From NCBI GenBank assembly GCA_026224775.1, contig JAMFRP010000007.1, forward strand, positions 124,001 through 188,000: 64,000 bases of DNA. Reading direction: 5' to 3'. This DNA comes from Bacteroidota bacterium (GTDB taxonomy: Bacteria > Bacteroidota > Bacteroidia > Sphingobacteriales > Sphingobacteriaceae). This document shows positions 12,803-21,657 of the stretch, one piece after another (position 1 is the first letter of the stretch; each line of letters begins with the position of its first letter). The translations under genes were made by a program, and so were the position numbers. Below the pieces are notes generated by a model, which saw only the letters and a program-made list of their open reading frames with translations, did not search any database and had not been told where the DNA came from.

Positions 12803-13489
12803 TTATTCAATAAATTTCTTTTCGTCAACATTTTTAAAAAACACCCAGGTTTCGCCTTTTTTAGTCCCCGCAATACCTTCCTGATAGTTTTTCATGATAT
12901 TATTCCAATCGTTAACACGGGGATTATTTTTGGTGGTCAACGGATTTAACTTATCTAAACTCTCGCCTTTGGGAATGCTGATAACCAACATTAACTGTCT
13001 GCCGGTTTTAAATGCCAGCAATTGCTGAAAATTGGCATTACAAAATCCCTGTGAAACTTCCGGCCACTTTTGAAACTGCGTAGCATGATAATTAAGATAC
13101 TCCTGCTGCATCTTTGGGTTGTTTACTAAATTTGCGGTGAGTATAATATTATCCCATTGTTTAGCGACAGTTTTACTGTCGCAATATTTCCTGTTAAAAT
13201 CGTAGAATGGATTTTGAAACAGAATAACCTGATCCACGGAGAAATCTTTCGCTATACGTTTTTTTAATTGTTCGGGAGAGGCTGTATTCGCATAAACAAT
13301 TACCCGGTTATTCCATTGCTGGATGTTCTGTATTCCGTAACCCTTCATATCTGCAAAAGCACCAAATTTGAAAGCAGAACCTTTAGGAGAAATGATTTCT
13401 ACGATCACCGGTTTGCCGACAGATATTTGTGCATTTGAATATCCAAAAGCAACCATTAATAGTAATAAGATGATCAATCGCTTCAGCAT
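12803..13489 (-). CDS. Secreted L-rhamnose mutarotase-like protein (RhaM fold)
   Basis: 228 aa with signal peptide 1-20 (GYSNA). The C-terminal half (about 110-215) resembles RhaM/DUF718: Tyr131 and His135 (YLNYH) keep the four-residue spacing of catalytic Tyr18 and His22 of E. coli RhaM, followed by WPEV (142-145) and a Trp/Met segment (DWNNIMKNY). The N-terminal half (about 25-105) looks like a second small alpha/beta, possibly ferredoxin-like, domain. RhaM interconverts L-rhamnose anomers and is normally cytosolic and about 104 aa, so the export signal and doubled size are unusual. With four rhamnosidase genes around it, a periplasmic role on released rhamnose is plausible but unproven. 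Confidence 0.6.
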   Translation of the reverse strand: MLKRLIILLLLMVAFGYSNAQISVGKPVIVEIISPKGSAFKFGAFADMKGYGIQNIQQWNNRVIVYANTASPEQLKKRIAKDFSVDQVILFQNPFYDFNRKYCDSKTVAKQWDNIILTANLVNNPKMQQEYLNYHATQFQKWPEVSQGFCNANFQQLLAFKTGRQLMLVISIPKGESLDKLNPLTTKNNPRVNDWNNIMKNYQEGIAGTKKGETWVFFKNVDEKKFIE

Positions 13490-13491
13490 GA

Positions 13492-15417
13492 TTAATGATT
13501 TATAGGTTGATTGCCGGGGTTAACTTTTATACCTTTTAACAGGTATTGATAAGGTATTTGCAAACCTGCTGCATCCTTTATACTTTCAGCTACCATAGGG
13601 CCATTATTCTCCCAAACATTACCGGGGCCATTGGCATTTTTGAGGAATTTCTCTGACGGGCACCAGTTGTTTTTTATGGTGAAGTATGACGATCCTTCAT
13701 CGGTATATAGATAAAACCAATGTTCCGGGTCATGAGCGTAGGAAACTTTATAGATGCTGTCTACATAATTGCTGTCAATAATAGAATTGGGCTGAGCCGA
13801 CAAAGTATAGATACCCGCAACATCGTACATGTGCTTAGCGTAGTGATGTATTTTATTCGCACGTATTATATTGTCGCTCATGGCGTTCGCAGCTTTCGTC
13901 CAACCCCAGCCTACACTTATCCCTGAATAGGATACATCAAAAATTTCGTTGTGTTCAATTCTTATTCCCTTTACATAACCAGCGCCTATGCCCAGGCATC
14001 CCCAATCTTCATTGGTAGCATCTGCAACTAAGTTATTTTCGATATGCTCATTGGTACAAACCTCACGTAACGCTGATGGGTTATAGGGCAAATGCGCTTC
14101 AAAAGCCTCATCAGAATAAATGCCGATTTGAATAGCTGTACCGCCTATGTCGGTAAAAAGGTTTCCTTTTATTTCGTCGTCATGCGTACCTCTTGTATAA
14201 TCCAATGCGGTTGATGCCAGATGGGTAAATATGCAATTCTCAAACCCGGTATGATTTGCATAGGATAACTCCACCGCGGCCGCTGGTCGGCCTACCCATG
14301 CCTGGTTTTCTAAACCACTCTTCCCGGGTGTGCCTTTTATTTTTAATTTGTAGGCATCCAACAGATACATGCCAGCCTGCAAAGGTACGTGCCCTTTTTG
14401 TGATGGGCGAAGCCACGTTGTATTTTCAAAACTAATCCCTTTAAACCGCACAAAGCTTACCGGCCTTTCCATCGTTCCTTCAACCTTTACCAATGTTTCA
14501 AGCGATGGCGCGGTTACTTTTGCATCGGCCATATTTTCGCCTTTGCGTGGATAGTAATAAATCTTATTGGTATGCATATCTTCATACCATTCGCCCGGTC
14601 TATTTAAAAATGATAATGAATTAGTTAAATAAAACGCCGAGTTGCCATTCATTTTATGTCCCTTGTCAATCACGGGTGGAGGCCAGGGATGTTCAAATTC
14701 TATTTTGCTTTCAGGCTGATAAAATGTTAACCCGGCTTGATTGCCTTTTATGGTGATAGATTTAACCCGCAAATTGGCAATTGCCCACATCTGGTGAATA
14801 ACCATCTCCATTTGATCTGGATATTTAGGTAAACCACTTCCGGGTATCGGTATCCAAATTTCCTGTTGTTGTTTATCTACCGATAAAATGCGGCTCATTT
14901 CTTCATCAGTATTACTTTCCCTCGCACGGATCGCTTTAATACCATTCACCCAAAGTTGCCTGAATAACAAAGCGCAACCTCCTACCTCCGGCATAGCTGC
15001 GACCCAAACCTTACCTTGTGCTTCCTTTGGCAAGCCGGAGATATAGGCTGATGCTTTTTTCCAGCCTTTAACCACCGCTCCCCCGCTGATCACTGGTTTT
15101 TCACCGGGCGCGTTTTCAATTATTATTGGTGATGTAGAAGTACCGGAATCCTCCGGGCGAATAAATAGCAGTTCATCTAAAACGTACTCCCCGCCTTGTA
15201 AAATAATGTTTATGCCGTTCGTTATCGAAGGATCATTTAGCCTGCGCAATTCACGGGCCTGGCGCAAGGCAGCCGCTACGGTAAGTTTCGGTTGATCTTT
15301 TGTACCCGGATTATTGTCGTTACCATTTATAGCCACCCATATATTGGCAGCATGGCTCTGTATGCCCATAAAGCATAGTATACAAATACTTAATAATACG
15401 GTACGAGCTAACTTCAT
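13492..15417 (-). CDS. GH141-like right-handed beta-helix glycosidase (putative alpha-L-fucosidase)
   Basis: 641 aa; signal peptide 1-23 (QSHAA). It begins with the extracellular beta-helix entry motif VAINGNDNNPGTKDQP, then ISGG and a long run of helix coils rich in N, V and I (about 380-600, for example the stretch with IENNLVADATNEDWG). Length and layout fit GH141, whose founding RG-II member BT1002 removes alpha-L-fucose (another member is a xylanase). No catalytic residues are assigned from sequence. Start 1 nt after the TIM-barrel gene stop. Alternatives are another beta-helix family such as a GH28-distant or uncharacterised glycosidase. Family call moderate, substrate inferred from context. 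Confidence 0.65.
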   Translation of the reverse strand: MKLARTVLLSICILCFMGIQSHAANIWVAINGNDNNPGTKDQPKLTVAAALRQARELRRLNDPSITNGINIILQGGEYVLDELLFIRPEDSGTSTSPIIIENAPGEKPVISGGAVVKGWKKASAYISGLPKEAQGKVWVAAMPEVGGCALLFRQLWVNGIKAIRARESNTDEEMSRILSVDKQQQEIWIPIPGSGLPKYPDQMEMVIHQMWAIANLRVKSITIKGNQAGLTFYQPESKIEFEHPWPPPVIDKGHKMNGNSAFYLTNSLSFLNRPGEWYEDMHTNKIYYYPRKGENMADAKVTAPSLETLVKVEGTMERPVSFVRFKGISFENTTWLRPSQKGHVPLQAGMYLLDAYKLKIKGTPGKSGLENQAWVGRPAAAVELSYANHTGFENCIFTHLASTALDYTRGTHDDEIKGNLFTDIGGTAIQIGIYSDEAFEAHLPYNPSALREVCTNEHIENNLVADATNEDWGCLGIGAGYVKGIRIEHNEIFDVSYSGISVGWGWTKAANAMSDNIIRANKIHHYAKHMYDVAGIYTLSAQPNSIIDSNYVDSIYKVSYAHDPEHWFYLYTDEGSSYFTIKNNWCPSEKFLKNANGPGNVWENNGPMVAESIKDAAGLQIPYQYLLKGIKVNPGNQPINH

Positions 15418-15418
15418 A

Positions 15419-16306
15419 TTATTGCTGGAAGATTGATTTTACGTAAGCTATATTAGCAGTGAAATTCTTCTTTACATTTTTAGGGTCACTGGCATCACGT
15501 GAACGTTCTATCACTAGCCAGCCGCTCCACCCCATTTTGTCGAGCGTTAATTTGATCTTTTTAAGGTCTATCTTGGTATCATTTTGCAACCATACACCGT
15601 CATCATCGGTACAATGAATTTGGACGATGTTGTTTTTGCCCAGTGTTTTTAGCTCCTGAACAATGTCCCTGTTATTTTTCACCGCATTAGCGAAGTTGAA
15701 ATAGCTTTTAACTGTCGGCGAGCCTACATCTTTTAATAATTGCAATTCATCTTTTGCGCTTAATGACGTTTCGATGCCGATTGTTATGCCGGCCTGTTCA
15801 GCCAATTTACCTGCGGTTTTCAAGCGTTCTACAATAGCGGGCCTGAGTTCAGGGTTCTTTATCAGATCGCCTTGTACACCGAACGGCAAAAATATGACCT
15901 TAACATTCATCAGCTTTGCAGTGTTGATGCAATCCTGAACTGCCTTAACCGCGGTTGGCCTTTGCGCGAAAGACTGGGAGTAAAAACCGGTCATCGCCAG
16001 TGAACTGATCTGTATATTTAGTTCTTTTGATTTAGCGAGAAACTGCGTCCGGTTAGAATCTATAGCAAGTTTATTATCGAAGGTTTCCCTGTCGCCTAAA
16101 CCGCCCATATCTACTTCAACACCATCGGCACCTAATTCTTTTGTTAATGGAAATGCCCCTATCTTTTGCCTTTTTAATATCATGATGTCGGCAACGGCAA
16201 CTTTGTATCGCTTATCATTTTGCGCTAATGCTGATTTAGGGTACAGGTTTAATATCATCAAAAGACTGATACCTGCAACAATAAATTTTATCGTTTCTTT
16301 TTTCAT
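15419..16306 (-). CDS. Secreted sugar-isomerase/epimerase-like TIM-barrel protein
   Basis: 295 aa with signal peptide 1-28 (ALAQ). It has the xylose-isomerase-like/AP-endonuclease-2 fold: GADGVEVDMGG, then GITIGIET (Glu179), IVQIHCTDDD (His231) and WLVIERS (Glu267), corresponding to metal ligands of sugar epimerases such as tagatose 3-epimerase. The fourth ligand, usually Asp, aligns with Asn204 in YFNFANA. Homologues are often called sugar phosphate isomerase/epimerase, but a phosphorylated substrate is unlikely outside the cytosol. It could epimerise a free or oxidised sugar, or be a binding protein. Located between the esterase and GH141 genes with 1-6 nt gaps. Confidence 0.7.
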   Translation of the reverse strand: MKKETIKFIVAGISLLMILNLYPKSALAQNDKRYKVAVADIMILKRQKIGAFPLTKELGADGVEVDMGGLGDRETFDNKLAIDSNRTQFLAKSKELNIQISSLAMTGFYSQSFAQRPTAVKAVQDCINTAKLMNVKVIFLPFGVQGDLIKNPELRPAIVERLKTAGKLAEQAGITIGIETSLSAKDELQLLKDVGSPTVKSYFNFANAVKNNRDIVQELKTLGKNNIVQIHCTDDDGVWLQNDTKIDLKKIKLTLDKMGWSGWLVIERSRDASDPKNVKKNFTANIAYVKSIFQQ

Positions 16307-16312
16307 ATCGGT

Positions 16313-17731
16313 TTAGTCAACAGGATTCTTTTCTCTTGGTGCAGTTGCAAAAACATGAAGCAAGTTTTCATAACCGTGTATGGCATCTTTAGGTAGATAT
16401 TGCCCATGATCGCCAAAAACATACATCAATGGTTCCTTTTCAATTGTTACTTCAGATTCATCTATTTTACCATTTTTGTCTTCAATCTTATGTATATCGA
16501 GCTTGAAGTCTTTAGCAACAAACTTGTAAAGCGCATCGCGTTTTGAAGGCCCGTAATCATGGCCCTCATTTGGTAAATGCACGTTTTCAACCAGATTAGT
16601 CTTACCGTAATAGCCGTACATTTTTTGCAGATACGGGAAGTCATGTTCAGGCATGTGGGCAGTCCAGTCTTTGCCATCGGTTATCAACAGCTGCGGATTT
16701 GGCGCTGCCATAGCGGCTAATTCTACGTTATCTGTACCGCCGCAAACCAGGTGGATAGGCATACCGCTTTCACAAGGGCATCCACCATAAAAATAAGATG
16801 ATACTGCAACCACCGGCGCGCTTAGTTTAATACGTGGATCTAAGGCCGCCATTAAAACGGTATGGCTTCCACCACCCGAGCCGCCGCTGATACCTAATCT
16901 GTTAGGATCAGTTTCTTTTAGCGTTAACAGATAATCAATAATGCGGATAGCGCCTAAAGTTTGCACAACCTGCGCGATGCTTGTACGGTGATCTTCGGAT
17001 TTAAAGTGTAATAACGACTCGCCCCAGGCAAAAAGGTCATAGCTATAAGCCATACAACCCATACGGGCCAAGGATGCGCAACGCAACTGGCAATCGGCAC
17101 GGTAACGCTGTTTGTCCCAGTGCCCATCCGGACTTAGCATTACCGGAATTTTGCCTTTATAATGTAGTGGTTTATAAAGTGACCCATTGATATATAAACC
17201 GGGTAAAATTTCGATAGCTATATTCTCAACAGAGTAACCGTTGTAAATTCTTTTTGGGGTGACGATTGGCTTTGAATCAGGCTTAGCGGGTAACGGGTAT
17301 AGATCAAGCGCTTTATACAATGCCGGGCGAAGCAATTCCTTTCTCTTTTCCCAACTTGCTTCATCGTGGTATAATTTAGCTATGCTATCCAACTTTGCCC
17401 AACCATCCGTAACCGACCAAACGTTGTATTCATAATCTTTTAATTTGTAGGATGTTGGCCCGGTTTTATTGACCTTCATATCAACTGGCGCAAGTACATT
17501 ATCCAGGGTTTCATCAACCGTGTTTCTGAACCGCCAGTCGGCATAGTTTACATACTTGTCCTTTACCTGATCTTCCGAATATTTGATTTTTACGTGAAAC
17601 CTGGCCTGAATTTCATCCAGCACATCTTTTAATGATTTCCTGTAAAGATGATCGGTATCCTGTTGCGCCCAAATCAGCATCGGCAACAAAGCCAAAGCAA
17701 TCATCAGTGTGTATAACTTGTAATTCTTCAT
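16313..17731 (-). CDS. Alpha/beta-hydrolase esterase with N-terminal STN-like domain (CE19/pectin-esterase-like)
   Basis: 472 aa; signal peptide 1-22 (MLIWAQ). Residues about 30-98 look like an STN (secretin/TonB short N-terminal) domain: SLKDVLDEI, VKIKYSEDQV, then NTVDETLDNVLAPVDM. Residues about 125-425 form an alpha/beta hydrolase with nucleophile Ser285 in GGSGG, candidate Asp352 and His391 in EGHDYG; a Cys-rich GGCPCESG loop follows the nucleophile region. RG-II PULs encode an essential pectin methylesterase of this fold (BT1017, founder of CE19), and I infer a similar role here; acetyl-ester cleavage is the main alternative. The STN-like module is normally found on TonB-dependent receptors and secretins. 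Confidence 0.65.
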   Translation of the reverse strand: MKNYKLYTLMIALALLPMLIWAQQDTDHLYRKSLKDVLDEIQARFHVKIKYSEDQVKDKYVNYADWRFRNTVDETLDNVLAPVDMKVNKTGPTSYKLKDYEYNVWSVTDGWAKLDSIAKLYHDEASWEKRKELLRPALYKALDLYPLPAKPDSKPIVTPKRIYNGYSVENIAIEILPGLYINGSLYKPLHYKGKIPVMLSPDGHWDKQRYRADCQLRCASLARMGCMAYSYDLFAWGESLLHFKSEDHRTSIAQVVQTLGAIRIIDYLLTLKETDPNRLGISGGSGGGSHTVLMAALDPRIKLSAPVVAVSSYFYGGCPCESGMPIHLVCGGTDNVELAAMAAPNPQLLITDGKDWTAHMPEHDFPYLQKMYGYYGKTNLVENVHLPNEGHDYGPSKRDALYKFVAKDFKLDIHKIEDKNGKIDESEVTIEKEPLMYVFGDHGQYLPKDAIHGYENLLHVFATAPREKNPVD

Positions 17732-17742
17732 AGTTTTAATCT

Positions 17743-18879
17743 TTAAAGATCCTTTGCATCACCTGTTACTACCGGCGCTGTATAACCATCAACTTTAGGC
17801 CATACACCGTCTTTTATTTCTTTCAACACTAACTTATTTGGATCAATTACCACGTGTTTGATCCGCTGCCTGCGCCAGGTATAAACTATATGTACTAAAC
17901 CATCCTTAGTTTGAATTACCGATGGGTAAGAGTATTGACTAATCGGTGAATCTTCCAGTATTAAAGCAGCATACCAGGTTTTACCATCTTTTGATATGGC
18001 TACATTTAAGGGTGTACGTGCGCCTTTGGCTAACTTACCCGGTGGTAAAACATGATTATAAACTAATAATGAGCGACCATCTTTTAATGTCACCCCATCA
18101 ATACCCGAATTATTATTAGGAAGTGTTGTTTGCGCAAGCGGAGACCAGGTAAGGCCATTATCTTTTGACCAGGTTTCATATAAAGCCCTGTTCTGTGTGC
18201 GGCAAAGTGCTTGTATAGTACCATCTTTATGAACTAAGATGGTTGGCTGTAATGCTTTTACGGTTTTACCATCATTTAACGGACCTGTTGATGCCCATGT
18301 TTTGCATTGATCCTTTGATAATTCAAAATGAATTCTAGCGCCTCCGTTTTCGGTACCTGATGGTGACAGAACGGTTCCATTACTCAGCATTACCGGCTTA
18401 TTTTTAACCGGGCCTAAGATGCTGTCGGGTAAAGCTTGCTGTGCCGACCAGCTAATCCCACCATCTTTAGAAACCCGTTGAAAACCTTTCCATTTCGCTG
18501 GTGAAGGACCAATTTTATAATATAGAAACAGATCACCGTTGGGAACCTGGTAAAGAACCGGGTTCCAGCAAGCATAGCGCAGGGTATCATTCTGGATGCC
18601 GTTTGCTACATTAATCGCTTCGCTCCATTTACCTTTTACCAAGCGGCTAACCCAGATACAAACATCTGGATTACGCTCTTTTGTACCGCCAAACCAGGCA
18701 GCTACCAAGCCTTGCTTAGTTTCGGTGATGGTGGCCGCATGACATTCGGGATATGGCGCTTTTTCAAAAATAAATTCATCAGTCACAATCCCATGCTGCC
18801 ATATTTTTAATTGAGCCTTTGTTGTTAAACCAAAGCCCAAAATGCATATCATCGTTATTAATAAAATTCTCTTGTTCAT
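17743..18879 (-). CDS. Sialidase-fold BNR-repeat protein, substrate unknown
   Basis: 378 aa; signal peptide 1-23 (TTKAQ). The codon at 18882 is GTG, so I start at the adjacent ATG (18879). The family motif PYPECHAATI followed by AAWFGGTKE marks the BNR_2 sialidase-like family; three Asp-box repeats are visible (SKDGGISW, SKDNGLTW, SKDGKTW), one per propeller blade. There is no FRIP motif, so classical sialic acid hydrolysis is doubtful. It sits 9 nt after a GH78 gene. In RG-II, rhamnose caps the keto-sugar Kdo, an acidic 3-deoxy sugar resembling sialic acid, so a Kdo- or Dha-releasing role is a reasonable hypothesis. Rhamnosyl-glucuronate-cleaving propellers are another possibility. Confidence 0.6.
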   Translation of the reverse strand: MNKRILLITMICILGFGLTTKAQLKIWQHGIVTDEFIFEKAPYPECHAATITETKQGLVAAWFGGTKERNPDVCIWVSRLVKGKWSEAINVANGIQNDTLRYACWNPVLYQVPNGDLFLYYKIGPSPAKWKGFQRVSKDGGISWSAQQALPDSILGPVKNKPVMLSNGTVLSPSGTENGGARIHFELSKDQCKTWASTGPLNDGKTVKALQPTILVHKDGTIQALCRTQNRALYETWSKDNGLTWSPLAQTTLPNNNSGIDGVTLKDGRSLLVYNHVLPPGKLAKGARTPLNVAISKDGKTWYAALILEDSPISQYSYPSVIQTKDGLVHIVYTWRRQRIKHVVIDPNKLVLKEIKDGVWPKVDGYTAPVVTGDAKDL

Positions 18880-18891
18880 CACTAATACTCC

Positions 18892-21654
18892 TTATTCAAA
18901 ATAATTACTCGCCACGAAATGATAATCGCCCGATCCTATTTCTATTTTTGCTTCACCCTTGTCCTGCCCTAAATATTTAAAACCACTTGCTGCTGATATT
19001 CTTTTGCCATCTTCCTTTATACCCGAAACACTGTTAACCGGTAGGTAAACCACCGCTTTTGAATTCGGGGGGATGCTAATTAACCAGTCCAATTGCCTGT
19101 CGTGTTTTTTCCAATTGCTTTTTACCAAGCCGTATGGCGTTTGGTAAGATGCCTTTACACTATCCAAACCAGTAACTTCGGCGGGTTTCATAATGATGGT
19201 TTTAAAACCGGGTTCATCAGCCTTAATTCCACCCAGATCCTGGTAAAACCAGGCAATAAGATCGCCCAAAAGCATTACGTGATTGCGCGAGTTCATTGCA
19301 GGGGCGGCGGTATCCCCATTCCATAATTCCCATATAGTTGTTGCACCGCGCTTAACCATGTAACCCCAGCTTGGGTAATCATCATTAGCGGCAATATGAT
19401 AGGCAATGTCGGGTCGGCCAAAATCTGTTAAGCCACGCATCAGCCATTGCGTACCAATCACGCCTGTACTTATATGACTTTTGGCATCGATGGTTATTTT
19501 ATTAACGATATTATTGAACACCGCTTTTTTATCAGCCTCTGGTACCATACCGAAATATAATGGCAGCAGGTTGGCGGTCACAGTATTGTTATCGTACCGC
19601 AAAGTCTTTTTATTAAGAAACTTATGATTGAATGCGTTTTTTGCTTCCAATGCTAATGTTGAGAATAACTGTACATCAGCCGGTTTATTAAGCAGTACTG
19701 CAAAGTGCTGCATTAGGTACAGCATGCGATAATAGTAGGCGGTCGCAATCAGCTCGCCATTAGTATTGCGCGATGAATCCCTGGAATGGATCAATTCGGG
19801 CGATTCGGGTGGGACACACCAATCGCCGTATTTATCCTTGGTCATCAGGTTATTTTTATCATATTTCTGGCGCATATAACCGAGCCATTTTTTCATGGAA
19901 GCATAATGCTTTTCAATAGGCGCTTTATCAGCAAACTGATTGTATAGCATGTCGGCTATCAAAATATAAGTGCCCGGCCAGGTCATGTTATCGCTGTAAT
20001 AGTTCCAGTAAGCAGGCGCCACATCCGGGATAGATCCATCCGGCTTTTGAGATTGCTCAATATCATCCAGCCATTTGGCATATAGGTTTTCATTATCAAA
20101 CACAAAACTCTCACCTAACGAGCCTATTGCGCGATCGCCCAGCCATGGCATACGTTCGTTTCGTTGCGGGCAATCTACTGGCATACCTTTATAGTCGCTT
20201 CGTATGCCCCAATAGGAGTTGTGATATATTTGATTAACTAAAGGATTTGATGTTTCAAACTGACCTGTATTAGCCATATCGTCATAAACTACCTGACCGA
20301 TAAAATCATTAACTATTGGTGTGCCGGGATATCCGGTTATCTCCACATACCTAAAACCATGATACACAAAAACCGGATGCCATGTTTCTTCATCACCACC
20401 TTTTAACGTATACACATCGGTCGCTTTGGCATCACGAAGGTTCGCTGTATACAAATCACCCTCTGATTTTAGTGTTTCCGCATAGCGGAGGGTAACTTTG
20501 TCGCCACGGTTACCTTTTACTTTCATTTGCACCCATCCCGCCATATCCTGGCCCATATCCATTATCCAGGTACCCGGTTTTAATTGGCTTATGCCGATTG
20601 GCTTAACCGTATCCATGATCTTGATGGGCGCATCCATTTGGGCCTCTATCTTCCCTCCCGGCGATTCGACTAATTCAGGCTTTATCCAATTGCTATCATC
20701 GTAGCCTGTTTTATTCCAACCTGTTAATTCTTTAGTGGCATCGTATTCTTCACCATCATATTCATTGTTGGTTCTGATCGGGCCGTCAGCGGTAAATTTC
20801 CAGTTAGCATCACTGATGATTGTTTTTTTGCTACCATCCTGATAAGTTATTTCCAGTTGTAATAGCAGCCTCGGGAATCCGAATTCTTTTATCTTTTTAG
20901 GTTTATACTTTGGGCGCATGGTAAAAAATCGACCATTGCCAAGTACCGTGCCGATAACATTATCGCCTCGTTTAATATCATCAGTAACATCAAAAGTATT
21001 GTACAACACTGATTGGGTATAATCCGTAGGTGCTTCAGCCAAAACCTGGTCGCCGATGGTTTTACCGTTGATATAAAGCTCGTAATGACCCAAACCAACG
21101 ATGTAAACAGTAGCCCTTTTTATTGATTGTGTAGTTTGAAATTGTTTGCGGTAATAACGGGCTGATAACCTTGAAAACTTACTCACACTATCCCAGGGGA
21201 AACCATGCTCATAGCCAATCCATTTTGCCTGCCAATCGTTAGGATTTAATAGCCCTAGGCTCCAGTTTGCAGGTTGGTTACTCCATTCGCTTACGCCTTT
21301 GGTTGTCCATACACGAACTTTCCAATAACATTGGGAACGACTGATTAATGGTTTGCCAGCGTAATCTACCATAATGGATTTGCCAGATATTGTTTTGCGC
21401 GAATCCCACAGATCACCTTCATTGAGTGCCAGTTTTTGCTTTGATGAGGCAACTATAATTTCATAAGCGGTTTGTACTGTATTACGCTGATCACTTGTTA
21501 TTTGCCAGCTTAACCTGGGATGTGTCGTACCAACGCCTTGCGGGTTGTACAACATCTCGCAACGCAAATCGGTTACACTAACAGCCGCATTACACATGCA
21601 ACAGGTAAAAATACCTATTGATAAAAGGACAATATGGAATGATCTTTTTATCAT
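18892..21654 (-). CDS. GH78 alpha-L-rhamnosidase
   Basis: 920 aa; signal peptide 1-24. Complete GH78 layout: Fn3-like domain (about 25-140), Bac_rhamnosid_N jelly roll (about 175-345), second beta domain (about 350-455), six-hairpin barrel (about 460-810) and C-terminal beta domain. The catalytic signature is DCPQRNERMPWLGD (Asp494, Glu500, Asp507). It removes non-reducing alpha-L-rhamnose, presumably in the periplasm. Start is 3 nt after the GH2 stop and the gene is followed by the sialidase-fold gene after 9 nt. It differs from the GH78 at 47.2 kb, which has WLEE instead of WLGD. Confidence 0.92.
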   Translation of the reverse strand: MIKRSFHIVLLSIGIFTCCMCNAAVSVTDLRCEMLYNPQGVGTTHPRLSWQITSDQRNTVQTAYEIIVASSKQKLALNEGDLWDSRKTISGKSIMVDYAGKPLISRSQCYWKVRVWTTKGVSEWSNQPANWSLGLLNPNDWQAKWIGYEHGFPWDSVSKFSRLSARYYRKQFQTTQSIKRATVYIVGLGHYELYINGKTIGDQVLAEAPTDYTQSVLYNTFDVTDDIKRGDNVIGTVLGNGRFFTMRPKYKPKKIKEFGFPRLLLQLEITYQDGSKKTIISDANWKFTADGPIRTNNEYDGEEYDATKELTGWNKTGYDDSNWIKPELVESPGGKIEAQMDAPIKIMDTVKPIGISQLKPGTWIMDMGQDMAGWVQMKVKGNRGDKVTLRYAETLKSEGDLYTANLRDAKATDVYTLKGGDEETWHPVFVYHGFRYVEITGYPGTPIVNDFIGQVVYDDMANTGQFETSNPLVNQIYHNSYWGIRSDYKGMPVDCPQRNERMPWLGDRAIGSLGESFVFDNENLYAKWLDDIEQSQKPDGSIPDVAPAYWNYYSDNMTWPGTYILIADMLYNQFADKAPIEKHYASMKKWLGYMRQKYDKNNLMTKDKYGDWCVPPESPELIHSRDSSRNTNGELIATAYYYRMLYLMQHFAVLLNKPADVQLFSTLALEAKNAFNHKFLNKKTLRYDNNTVTANLLPLYFGMVPEADKKAVFNNIVNKITIDAKSHISTGVIGTQWLMRGLTDFGRPDIAYHIAANDDYPSWGYMVKRGATTIWELWNGDTAAPAMNSRNHVMLLGDLIAWFYQDLGGIKADEPGFKTIIMKPAEVTGLDSVKASYQTPYGLVKSNWKKHDRQLDWLISIPPNSKAVVYLPVNSVSGIKEDGKRISAASGFKYLGQDKGEAKIEIGSGDYHFVASNYFE

Positions 21655-21657
21655 TGG

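Noticed and set aside
17743..18879. Annotation as true sialidase (GH33)
   Set aside because: Asp boxes are present but the FRIP motif is not, and plant cell walls lack sialic acid; kept as sialidase-fold with unknown substrate.
18880..18882. GTG as start of the 378-aa sialidase-fold gene
   Set aside because: The next codon is ATG and gives the same signal peptide; ATG is the simpler choice.
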